64,000 nt of DNA from Monocercomonoides exilis. Taxonomy: Eukaryota; Preaxostyla; Oxymonadida; Polymastigidae. The position numbers and the translations under genes are program-made. Positions within the stretch are counted from its first letter, which is position 1. The number at the start of each line of letters is the position of its first letter. Below are positions 1-10,800 of this stretch, piece by piece. The notes beneath the pieces are model-generated. The model had not been told where the DNA came from. It saw nothing but the letters and a program-made list of their open reading frames with translations, and ran no database searches. The stretch covers positions 62,001 to 126,000 of the forward strand of contig LSRY02000054.1 of NCBI GenBank assembly GCA_001643675.2. The letters run 5' to 3'.

Positions 1-1030
1 GAGAAGGAATTGAAGACACTGATTGCATTGTCGAAATTGCATAAGAAGATGATGAGTATGCAGAAGGCGCCGTTCAACGAGGTGATTGAAAAGCAGTAGA
101 TTTCGCTTGCGCAAAAGAAGCAGGAGAAGATGAATAATTCAGCTTCATATGAAGAGATTGCTTAATGAATGTCTGGTTGAGTGAAGAAGCTGGAAGAGAA
201 TGTGGTGCAAGAACACTTTGGATGGAGCAGGGAGGAAGGGAATAGGAGAAAGGGGCAAGGGAGATGGATGAAGGAAGGAGGAGGAAAAGGAACAGAAGCT
301 AATGCGTAGAATACGAGGAATCAGAGGAGTGTGAGAAGGCAGTTGAAAGAATTGCAAGCGCGCTGTATGGGATTCCGCTGTCGCCGCACAACAATCCGAA
401 GAGAGAGCGGGATGATTGGATGCATACTGTCGTTCCAACAGTGGCAAAGAAAGGTGAAGGGAAGGCGACTGTTGTGCAGCGGATGTTCATGCTTCTTGAG
501 CAGACGACAGACAGCAGAGGCAGTGAAGAGTCGGAATGGCCTGTGACTTCGCCTGGTGGATCGGGGGCAGGGCTGTCTAGCGCAGGCGACGTGCCTTTGC
601 AGGCTGGGTCAACAGCGAGGGAGAGGCCGATGAGTGCAGTGTCGGGGTCGCTGGAACAGGAAACGTGTAAATCAGCACATGTGCTTCGGGTGCCACACTC
701 GCGGAGGTCATCCGTGCAAATGAAGCGTTTGTTGAATTTGCTGAAGATAGGTCTGCAGCCGCAGCTAGTGTGGACGCTGATGTAGATTCTGTGGATATTC
801 GGATTCAAGATTGCAACAGACTAGGGTGGGTGTAGTCTCTTGCGGGCAGGGGCGGGTGCGGGGAGGAAGGGGTTTGGGGACTTTGTGGACATGTGGCTGG
901 GGGAGAAGCAAGCGGTGCAGAAGAAGAGCGATGCGGTGCTGTGAGCAAGGATACATGGGAAGAACTGTTCCGGAAGGACTTTTCAGAGATGGAACTGTTT
1001 AAGGAATTTGCGATGAAAAAGTTTACTTGA
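1..1030 (+). pseudogene. Decayed unrecognised protein-coding gene, first part
   Basis: This GC-rich stretch reads as protein on the + strand but is interrupted. The frame from an ATG at 536 to a TGA at 1028 is broken only by TAG 578, TAA 668 and TAG 833 and looks like genuine coding text, for example the segment EAFVEFAEDR near 722 and SKDTWEELFRKDFSEMELFK near 944. A different frame is open from 420 to 785 and reads KATVVQRMFMLLEQTTDS, so at least one frameshift or a lost intron lies near 520-700. Positions 1-165 read in yet another frame (KTLIALSKLHKKMM). I do not recognise the family. Composition resembles the intact kinase genes rather than the AT-rich spacers, which supports a former host gene. 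The 5' end is outside the window. Confidence 0.5.
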
Positions 1031-1092
1031 GGTGAATTGAAGTTTTCCTGCAAATTGAATGGTGTTTGAAGGGGTGAAGGAAAAGAGATTAA

Positions 1093-1559
1093 AATGTCTT
1101 TTGGTTGTTTGAGTGGATGCTGTTGGAGAAGACGTATGCAGATACCTCTATGTTTGTGGTGTTTTTACTGAATAACTTCAGGGAAGAAGCAGCTTCCTTA
1201 TATTTGCGATGAAGCTTACCAGTTATAGCCTTTATTGCAGTCTTTGAATTATGTGATTGTGAAGGCGCCAAGATGGTGTTGGTCAACTTGGAGTTTAAGT
1301 TTCATTCAGTATCGAAGGTGATGTGTGAATGGTTTGGGCTGAAGCAACATGCGTAGATTCTTCAGTCGGTGGAAGAGAAGAAAGAATAACGGTGGGCGTT
1401 GTTCCATATTGTGCGGCTGCTGGAAGGGATGGTGAGGCTGCATCTGTGAAGGACATGCAGTCAATGGTGGAGAAAAATGAAGGACAGTGTGCGCTTGTGC
1501 ACTTCGTGAGAGATGAAGTTACACAAGAAAATGGCATTGTAGATGGAGTGAAAGAATAA
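1093..1559 (+). pseudogene. Decayed unrecognised gene, second part
   Basis: One frame from 1093 to 1449 reads as continuous protein apart from TGA 1210, TAG 1354 and TAA 1387. It contains FWLFEWMLLEKTYADTSMF and, after the stops, RWALFHIVRLLEGMVRLHL, an alpha-helical, hydrophobic-rich pattern typical of helical-repeat proteins. After about 1445 the coding signal moves to another frame (QCALVHFVRDEVTQENGIVD) and ends at TAA 1557. The stops are single-base changes from CGA, CAG and CAA. It is probably the same ancestral gene as the preceding stretch, since strand and composition match and only 60 bp separate them. Family not recognised; a large helical scaffold is a guess. Confidence 0.5.
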
Positions 1560-1854
1560 TTTTACAATAATTCATCAACATCTGTTTCTTCATCGCTGTT
1601 GAAAACAAATACTGAATGGAAAGTGAGGAAGATAAACAATGCGCTCCGATCATTTGGTGGATATTGGATGTGATCAACCATCAAATTATCAAAACAATAT
1701 TTTCATCAGCGTTTTCACTCGTCGTAACCATCTTCTTTTTCCCTCTATTCCTTCTTTTTGCAATGAAACTTGATCATTTTTAAAGAATTTGAGGGAAGAA
1801 GAAGGAGAAGAAGGAGATGAAGAAGGATTTGAAATAGAAGAAGAAGAAGTAGTA

Positions 1855-2009
1855 GAAGAAGAGGAAGAGGAAGAGGAAGAGGAAGAGGAAGAGGAAGAGG
1901 AAGAGGAAGAGGAAGAGGAAGAAGAGGAAGAGGAAGAAGAGGAAGAGGAAGAGGAAGAGGAAGAAGAGGAAGAGGAAGAGGAAAAAGAGGAAGAGGAAGA
2001 GGAAGAGAA
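1855..2009. repeat. GAGGAA hexanucleotide purine tract
   Basis: About 25 imperfect units of GAGGAA/GAAGAG form a strand-asymmetric homopurine run. It would encode poly-Glu on +, poly-Ser or Leu-Pro on -. It sits directly downstream of the beta-helix relic on the - strand, so it may be that gene's low-complexity tail. Confidence 0.8.
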
Positions 2010-2029
2010 GCCAAAAGAATTGAAGCTAC

Positions 2030-2890
2030 TTACGAATTCCTTGAGCAATTCTTGAATGAGGAGCTTCCAATGGAAATTGATCCAGAAGTTGAATCATTTA
2101 TTGAAAAAATACATCCATCATGCAATTTCACTCCATCTGTATCAATTCCATTGAACACAACTTTTTTGTTCCGATCAATCTCAAATGCATTTGCCATTGC
2201 CCTGATATTTTCCAGTTTCGCATTTGTAATATTTAATACATCTCCATTTAGCAGAAATGAAGGTTTCTTGAATGAAAGTATTGAAATTGAGCAGTTGTCA
2301 ACATGACGAATTCCATTTGCAATGCTCAGCAACGATGAGTTGAGAACAAGAGGTTGAATGCTGTTTGACTCACCAACTGATGAAAAATCAACAGATGAAA
2401 GAGATAGCTGGACGTTTGCTTCATGGATAATGGAATTTGCTGAATATGAAAAAAACCGACCAAAATTGAATTTCAATCTCTCTATCCAAACTTTCTCTGA
2501 GGTTGAGATAAGATTTCCCTCATTGATATTAATTGTTGGGTTAAGATGGACTAGAGCAGCTGAGGAAGATTGCAATGAGCAGATGATCAAATCGTTTGCT
2601 TCTTATTTCCCAATAATAACCGTCTCCTTCGAGATCAACAGATGCGAATATGATGAAGAAATGATGTGTAACAATCCAACATCCATTGATTGATAAGGTA
2701 TACTGAACTCTCCACATTTCTTGATGTTTGTGTGATAGTCTGCAACTGAAGACACAAATATCGTCTCGCTCTGATATTTCATCACCCTCAGAAGAAGATC
2801 TTCTTTCCTCACAAATGAGTCTGAAGCGCAGCCCCAAATAACCATTTCTTTCATGTCAGGCTCTCTGATAGTACTGCGAATTTGCCAAGC
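2030..2890 (-). pseudogene. Right-handed beta-helix surface-type protein, relic
   Basis: On the - strand a single frame runs from about 2880 to TAA 2030, broken only by TAA 2603-2605. It reads IREPDMKEMVIWGCASDSFV at the start, then a succession of short beta-strand repeats such as SLSSVDFSSVGESNS, SLLSIANGIRHVDNCSIS and, at the end, SISIGSSSFKNCSRNS. The recurring S-x-S-x-F-x-N-C pattern is typical of parallel beta-helix (pectin-lyase-fold) proteins, which form large families in oxymonads and other metamonads. The coding signal starts just after TTTTTTTTAG at about 2891, a plausible 3' splice site, and a further exon-like stretch (CVDYSHKFDKDGKHTYQK) lies upstream at about 2963-3035, but the phases do not join cleanly. 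A GTAAGT lies at the 3' stop. Truncated and broken, so probably not functional. Confidence 0.5.
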
Positions 2891-3299
2891 TAAAAAAAAT
2901 GAACAATATTATTTGAATTATTAAATAAAACATTCAAATAAAAGCTGAATGAAAACCTTTTGATATGTATGTTTTCCATCTTTGTCAAACTTGTGGGAGT
3001 AATCTACGCATAATTTCAAATTCCAGGCACATTCTATGCAATGAAAATTTTAAATCAGATAAGAATTTCATCTATCAACGAATCTCAATTTTTTGATGAA
3101 AGAAAATCGAAACACACCTTGTTCATTTCATTAATAAACAATTGCAAAGTTGTTCAATCAAGTGAAACTCTTTTTCGTTGAAAAAATGAAATTTCAATTT
3201 TGATCAAAAAATTTGATACATAATTTTTTGAAAAAAATTACATCTTCTCATTAAGAAGTTTGTTATGAGCCAACAACCATCGTTGTGAAATTAATAAGT
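2891..3299. other. AT-rich spacer with a possible upstream exon of the beta-helix relic
   Basis: Apart from an exon-like stretch on the - strand at about 2963-3035, ending at AAG followed by GTTTTC, I see no gene here. The phase of that stretch does not match the downstream frame. Confidence 0.4.
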
Positions 3300-3390
3300 T
3301 ATCATTTGTATTATGGGAACGGAGTGTTTTTTATTAACTTTCATGGGACATTTTTTTGATCTGTGGCGACTTTTCAAAAAGAATTACCCA
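3300..3390. mobile_element. Truncated copy of the 242-bp MITE (right end only)
   Basis: The right terminus GCGACTTTTCAAAAAGAATT followed by ACCCA, then TATA, matches the right ends of the full 242-bp elements at 46806, 57066 and 58287. No matching left terminus lies 242 bp upstream, so this is a 5'-truncated relic. The exact left limit is unclear. Confidence 0.6.
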
Positions 3391-5900
3391 TATATAGAAA
3401 AATAAATAAAGACCAAACTGCGCTTCGGCTGTATTTTGCCAACAGCTTCATTTCCACAGCCATCATCGTTCAAAATAATTCAATCTCTTCATTTCAGTTT
3501 CAGAATGGCTGAATGCAGCATGGAATGCATCTTCACAAAAATTTTCATATATCTCGCTGGAGGGTCTTTTCAGCCCGTACACATTGTGATGGATGTCCAG
3601 AGGTGTTTTTTCTGTTTTTGGCATGATCCTCTCCTTTAATAATATTCTCAAATACCCAAAGAAGTATTTGATGTTTATCTCATCAACACCCTGCACAGGA
3701 GGGATATGGGGCAGAGAAGAGATGGAAGAGGATTATTTGTGGGAGAGGGCAGGAGCTGCGTATTTTATGGAATGCAAATATTTCAAGAGAGATTATTTGA
3801 ATGGAGGAAATTCTGAGGCAAAGTGGTGGGGAAGAGTGGGTGGAGATTTGGAGAAGATAATGAAATAAATATATATAGAAGTGGCTGAGGATGATGAAGA
3901 AGATATTTGAGACATTTTGGAGAAATGGAATTTAAAGAGAAAGAAAACAGGGCTAAAGTTTGTTAGAAGAGGAAAATTGAGAAATGTTCGAATGGAAGAG
4001 GGGTAATTTTTGTGAGGAGAAGATTATTTGGAAGAGACTGCAAAAGATGAAGAAAAGGAAGGGATTGATATTTTTTAAGAAGTTTGTGAGCTGGATGAAA
4101 AAGGGGAATGAAAAGGAAAAGAAAATGAGAGATATTATCATTTTCAATTTAGAAAAGAAAAGACTGGGAAGTCACAGAAAGAGGACAAATGACTTCGAGG
4201 GAATCCGACTTCATTGATTGATTATAGAACATCAGCCAAAATATTTGCAGTTTGGGTTTTTGTCTCGTTGCGAAGGAAACTTGTTTTATACGACGTTGCA
4301 TCAATCACCAACATCATGCAAAAATATCAACTTCTTCTCGAAATTTATTGGAATATAAATGGATTTCTCAATCATCTTGTCTTCTTCACCTTCTTCTTTT
4401 GTGCCTCATCTCGCTTCGTGATGGATAAGAACATTGATCTTCTGATTCATTTATTTCTTTCAATTTGGAAGAACAACTTTTCAAACCAAAAGTTATTTAT
4501 TTCTGTTTCTTTTCTCTCAACATCACTATCATCGTTATCAATGCATTCTGCAGCTTCGCTATTTGTGCATTTGAACTGTTTTTTCTTCCCCAGAGGCGTA
4601 TTCCGCTCTGCTTCAGCATTTCATATGGCTTCCGCGCTCCGACTGTGCTGAACGGAGTGAATGTGGTGAATGGGAATCGCACGAGAAATAGTAGTGGGAG
4701 GGGGAAGGAGTTTCAATGCACATTGCGTTCATCTGCTCGCTTTATGACACCGCCAAGAAGCGAAGAGAAAGAAGTTCAAGTTCAAATGGAAGAAGCAAAG
4801 AAGATGGATTTCAGAAGCAAGTTAAGCGTGGAGACGAGGAAAGGAAGACAGCAGGAAGAGCCAAAGGCGAAGACGAAGACGAAGGAGAAAGACGAGTTTT
4901 GCACAATGCAAATTAACGCTTTCGACACAAGGTTTCCACATGTAGAAACAGAAAGGAGGAGGAGGGACATGAGAAGAGAAGAAGAAGGAGGTGACAATCA
5001 TGATGAACAGCAGCAGTTATTTTGCTCATTTGAGCAAACTCTCATCTATCCAGTTGCACACTCAAAACACCACAGCCTCTTCGACAATTGCCTTCCCTCC
5101 ATTTTCTCCCTTGCTACACGCCCAATTATCTGCCACTTCTCTGCTTGTTGGTACTCCATTGCCTCCAGCCACAGACACCTCATCACTCACACAGAAGTCC
5201 TTCTACACAACTGGACCAAGCTCATCTTCTTTATCTCCTTCTTCTTTTTCTTCTTCCTTTTCTCATTCTCATTATCTTCTTCTCATTATCCTCCTTCAAA
5301 TTCATTTCTTTCTTCCTCTTCTTCCTCCTCCTCCTCTTCTTTTTCTTCCTTCGGCCACCTCTTCAATCACACAGAACCGGCTGATCTTTTCTTCAAGGAA
5401 AGAGTTCGCATGCGGAAGTTTGTTGATTTCTGCGTGCCAAGTTGACGCCGCTCGTGGAACAGCTGAACTTGTTGAAGTAGTTGAGAAAGAAGGTGTTCAT
5501 GAGAGAAGTGAGGTGTAATATACAGAGGTTGCGGAAAATGAGACTGGAAACGAAGGTATGGTTGAGGAAGAAGGAGCTGGCTGAAAGGAGAAGATAACAA
5601 AGAAAATGAACGAAGCGAATTCGCAGAAAATGCTCAATTAGTTCTTTTTTCGTATGAGAAATGATTTAGCAATGTAATGAAACATTGAATATGAAAACAT
5701 TGGAGGATAAAGAAGAAAACACGTGCAACATTATCAAATGTGGGATTCATATGAAGTGGAATAGAAGCGGAAGAAAGATGGGAAGCGGATGGAGAATAAA
5801 TCAAAAATAATTTCATAAGAAGAATGAAGAAAGAAAACTCCAAATTGACTCTGCTGAGATCGTCCATTGTTATTTCCTTTCCATTTGGTTCATTATTATT
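3391..5900. other. Degraded coding-like region, both strands
   Basis: Several open stretches have partly protein-like text but no gene can be called. On - 3463-3696 reads ILLKERIMPKTEKTPLDIHH and AFHAAFSHSETEMKRLNYF. On + 4465-5445 is a 326-codon frame with a hydrophobic N-terminal part (VIYFCFFSLNITIIVINAF, then SFAICAFELFFL) suggesting a membrane segment, followed by Lys/Glu-rich and then Phe/Ser low-complexity sequence. On + 4991-5518 an overlapping frame is Ser/Thr-rich (TASSTIAFPPFSPLLHAQLS), resembling the disordered tails of the kinases. The overlapping frames cannot all be real. I read the region as frameshifted remnants of one or two Ser-rich or membrane proteins. Confidence 0.3.
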
Positions 5901-6305
5901 ATAAATCGTTGAACTGAACTACTGGAGCAGGAACTTGGTGATGATGTTTCAGAGACATAAATATAAAACACATTTTATAAAATTTAGAATAAACTTATTA
6001 TATATGTTCATATCTGTCTATTTAATTTAAAACATATTATTTTGTTCAACAAGAAATGAAACTTGTCATTATATTTTCATATTTATTTATTCATTTTTTT
6101 ATATTTTGTCAATTCTTATAAAACTTGATCAAAAAATTCTTTTTCACCAAAAACATTATAAAGGTATGTTTTTTTTGCATATTTAAATAAAATAAATATA
6201 TTTAACAGAAATAAAAGCTAAATACTTGTAAAAAAACAATAAAACTCTTTGATCATTAAATAACATAAAAGATTTTATTTTTTCTGTTTTTGATCTTTTT
6301 TTATG
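5901..6305. other. AT-rich spacer, nothing recognised
   Basis: Very AT-rich, with homopolymer runs and no coding pattern or repeat other than the flank of the hairpin element at 6308. Confidence 0.6.
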
Positions 6306-6307
6306 TA

Positions 6308-6666
6308 GTGTGTCACAAATCCGGGACATGTCACAAATCCGGGAAAGTGCATAAATTTCAGCTTTTATAAAACTGTTCACTTATTCATTTGTTTCAAATC
6401 AAATGAAGGAAGCATTTGAAGTTATAAGAATAACTTTTTTAATAATACTGTGTTCTCAAAAACTATTTTTCTTCAAATTTCGTGTTTGAGATAAAATATG
6501 AAGAAAAAGGGTTTTTGCAAACACAGTATTATTAAAAAAGTTATTCTTTTAACTTCAAATGTTTCCTTTATTTGATTTGAAACAAATGAATAAGTGAACA
6601 GTTTTATAAAAGCTGAAATTTATGCACTTTCCCGGATTTGTGACATGTCCCGGATTTGTGACACAC
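6308..6666. mobile_element. 359-bp hairpin (foldback) element flanked by TA
   Basis: Two arms of about 170 bp are near-perfect reverse complements around a short centre near 6487. The outer ends read GTGTGTCACAAATCCGGGAC and its complement and are bordered by TA at 6306-6307 and 6667-6668, as expected for a Tc1/mariner-type target duplication. Within each arm the 16-bp unit TGTCACAAATCCGGGA occurs twice in tandem, separated by a few bases, a possible transposase-binding repeat. It carries no coding capacity, so it would be a non-autonomous element mobilised in trans (inference). Confidence 0.75.
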
Positions 6667-6668
6667 TA

Positions 6669-7866
6669 TGGTGTGTAAAAAAATCACCCATTTATCTAAA
6701 ATAGTCCATCAAGCTTTAACTCTTTTGAAATAAGTAAATTCAAATCTATTTGTTGCGAGAATAAGTGCATTGTGGAGAAATTTTATTGTTTGATTTTTTG
6801 ACAAAAATGATCAAATTATGTTCTATTTTATTCAACCAAAATATCCAACATTTGCGACTTTTCAACAAGATAAACCCATGGATTAAAAATTTTTTATTAT
6901 CTTTTCAATATCACAACAAAGAAATAATCAACATTAATGTTTGCACATTTCAAAAAAATGAAATTCAAAAATATCACAAAAAAGGTGTTTGAAATCTGTT
7001 TTTTTGACACAGATTGAAAGCTATAAGAAGAAGTTATACATTATGTATCACCAGCTTCTTGGGAGATCTCCAATTGGCTTGTAAATATCCTTTCAAATTT
7101 TGCAAATATTCGAAATTTCTATTCAATAATTGAATTAAAATACAAAATCAAACAACAAAATTATTTTCTGAAACAAACAAGAAAGTATTGTAAATGAAAT
7201 GAATTTCATAAGAAACTTTTCATTTATTTGCATCTTCAAAAAAGTTAAAATAACAATTGGATCATTTTTTTCCATTTAAGAAAATAATAACGATTTGTTC
7301 CATACGTTTTCTTAAATGTCATCATTATTAATCTTTCATTATAATGTTAAGAAATACAGAAAAATAAAACAAATGAGAAATAATAGGAAATAACATCGAA
7401 TGGAACTAATTCATATTTCAAATAATGTTGTTCCAATTTGAAAATAAGTCCCATGAAAAATATAACATATGAAATTCTTTTTTTTGAATCGTTAGAAAAA
7501 CATTGATAACAAACAGATATAACTGATAATTGAATGTTTTTATTTCATTATTACACACCTCTTTTTAAGAAATTTGAATCAAATTTCAATTAAATGTTCA
7601 CAACTTTAACATTTAAAACAAAATTAAGATGATAAAAATACAATTTTATTTGTTTAAAAAAGATAATCAAATCGTGAAAACTTCGAAATGAAAGAAATAT
7701 CACTTATAAAAAAATGCGATTACATTTTTCTCATCAAACTGAAAAGTGAAAAACATTAAACAATTGTTTCATAGTGCATCCAATAAAAAAAGAATAAAAA
7801 TAGCATAAACACAATAAATATCCCATTATAACAATTAACAATAACATAACAGCAAAATTTTCAGCT
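6669..7866. other. AT-rich 3' flank of the giant kinase gene
   Basis: No coding pattern, RNA gene or convincing repeat was seen on either strand. The last few hundred bases must hold the 3' untranslated region of the - strand kinase gene. Confidence 0.6.
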
Positions 7867-10800
7867 TCATTTCTGAACAAATGCTTTGCTGGAATCAAAT
7901 GAAGTCGATGAGCCTGTAGAATTAGAAGAAGATTTCTCATCAAGCAAGGAAGTTGATTTGCGAGAATATGAAGTTGAATTGGACAAAATTGTGGGAGGAG
8001 GGGAGCGATGGCTAGGCATCGTTTTGCTCATTCCAGAATGAGAGGTCAAATTTGATTTTGTTGAAGATGCAAAAACCGAAGAAGGAGATGCTGCATTGCT
8101 TGATCCTCTCATAGTCTTTGACGAAGAAGGCGTTGAAAAGGTTGATGAAGAGGTAGAAGTGGACGAAGAGTGCGTAGAAGAACTTTGAGGAACAGAAGAT
8201 ACTAAAGTAGATGCAACTGGATTCCACTGGAGAAAAGGAGAAGAAAGATCAGAAGACGAAGGCGGATGGAATGGCTGGCTCATCGACATTGAGCGGTAGT
8301 GCCGTGTGGAAGGCGTTGGCGATGCCAGAAAGGAGGCTTGACGAGGAAGCATTTTGCGAGGTGTGTCCTCTTTGTTGACAAGAAGAGAGGAAGTCAGAGG
8401 GGTGTGCTCGAAAGAGAAGCTGGAATGACCCTGTGGAGTAGACAACAATGAAGTAGATGATGCAGAAGAGGAGGAAGATGAAGAGGAGGAGGAAGAAGAA
8501 GAAGATGAAGAAGATAACATCTGAGAGGAATTTGTGGGAGTTGACAAACCGAATGATGTTATTGGTGAAGAAGCAGGCACCGCATAGGAGCGAGTGCGAC
8601 TGTGCATAAAAGAGCTGCCGAGCAAGTTGTGCTGTCGTGTGTGAGCAGCAGCAGTATGAGAAGAGGAAGAATGGATAGATGACTTGTGGAAGGAAGGAGA
8701 GGCAAGAGACTGATAAGAAGGAGAATGGACAAGACGCGGCTGGTGTGCAGATGTTGGAGAATGCGAAGACATGGCAATTGGTTGTCTTGCCATTTTTTGC
8801 AGTTCTGACTGTCTCATTGGAGAGAGCTTGTTGAGCTTCAAAGTATGTGAAGAAGAAGAAGAAGAAGAAGAAGAAGAAGAAGAAGAAGAAGAAGAATAAG
8901 GAGATGATGATGATGATTCACCAGAAGCTGCATGCATTGAACCTCCAATAGTTTCTTCAGCATTTGAACCTTTTGTGTTTGCGGAAGTGACTTGAGAAAG
9001 CAAATTCTTCTCTTTCACTTGTGAAACAGAAGCACTAGTGCTTGTTTCATTCTTTATATCCTGTTGATTTGAAGCACCTTCATTTGAGTGCTCATTGGCT
9101 GTACTTGTCTTTTGAGATGAAGACTCAGCTGGAGATGAAGGAAGCACCAAAGATGGGAAAGAGGAAGGCGACAGAACAGAATGTACAGAAGCAGACGCTG
9201 TTGAATGCGAAATATCAGACAAAGAATCAAATGTCTCAGAAGAAGCAGCACCTGAACGATCACTTTGTGCTGAAGGAGACATGAGCGATTTTGAGGAGCC
9301 TTTTGCGTTTGGTGAACAAACAACATTTCCTTCATTTTGTTTCTTTTCTCCTGTTTTGTGCAGAATGCTCATGAATTCTGATGGATCGACAGAACTCATC
9401 TGATAAGGAGAAGAAAGAAGATTATTGGAAAACACATTTGATGAAGCAAATGCTGGAACAGATCCGACAGATGTTGAAGATGAAGAGGAAGAGGAAGAGG
9501 AAGAAGAAGAAGAATCCTGCTCAGAAGAGACAGACACCCTCCTCCGATCAGCTTTCTCTTGTGTCAGCAAAATGGGTGCAGTGACAGCAACAGATGGACC
9601 ATACAGCCCAAAAGAGGAGGAAGACGAGGAAGGAGAGGCAGACAGCGATGGACTGTGTAGTATGCTTTGTGTGTTTTTGGAGTGTGTTCCCACAATGACA
9701 GCATCCATCGGTTCAGAAGAGAGCACTCCATCACCGCTGGGGAAGAGAATTCTGCGTGCAGCTGCGGGTGTCTGTGGATCAGGTGAAGGAGAATGAGAAT
9801 TGGATGGAGAGAAGGAAGGAGAAGGCGTTGTTGACTGAGTAGGAGAGATGGAGAAGTCAACAGAAGGAATCGAAGGATAAGGATGATGCGGTTGTGGATG
9901 AGGCGATTTTGAAGTGAAAGCACTTGGAATGCTTTCACTTGCATCAGATTCAGTGCTATCGAATACTCTGTTGGCTGATGGATTCTCCTGAAACACTGTC
10001 TGAGATGGCTCTAATGGCTGCTTCTGTGAAGAAGATGAATAGGAAGAGGCAGACAAAGCATTTGCGAGATTGGCTTTGGAGATGAGAGAGGAAGAAGCAT
10101 TAGATGCAATGGGCGCAGTGTGCGATGTCTTGGATGAGCCATCAGTTGGAAGAGAAGAGAGAGAAGAGAGAGTTGTGTCTGTTGCCACAGAAGGAACAGA
10201 AGAAACGCAATTTCTGTCTCCTTCGCTTGTGTGAGCAGAAGAGGACGAAGAAGAAGACAGATCGACAGGAGAGGAAGAAGGAGAAGCGAGTGAAGGAGAC
10301 AAATAAATAGGAGTGGATGAATTGCGTGAAGAAGTTGGTGAAGCTCTCACATCTCCATCAACACTGTTCAACAATGCAGCAAGTGATGGAGATATGCCAG
10401 AAGGAGGGGCAGGTGCAGATGAGGAAGAGGAGGAGGAAGAGGTTGATGCACCTTCTGTGTTTGAAGATGAACTGTAAGAGAAAGAAGTGTCTGTAGGTGA
10501 GTTTGATGGAGAAGGGCTGACAAAAGGAAAATGACTGAAAGCAGAAATAGATTCAGAGGCAGGAGACAGCATCATTCCATTTAATGAGGTTGTGTTGCAA
10601 TATGACTCAGAGACAGAATATGAATCACTCTGAACAGATGCCGACTGAGAGGAAGGTGGGTAGTTGTGGTGGCTGTCACTTGTGGAAGAAGAAGAAGAAG
10701 AAGAAGATGATGATGATGATGAAGGATAAGGCATAAGAGTTACACCTACATCATCTTGTATCACAGGAAGATGCATCTTTGGTTTATTGAACACATGCGA

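Noticed and set aside
4465-5445. Intact 326-aa membrane protein gene.
   Set aside because: Overlapping frames of equal quality, low-complexity Phe/Ser content and abrupt composition changes make a real gene unlikely; described only as a degraded region.
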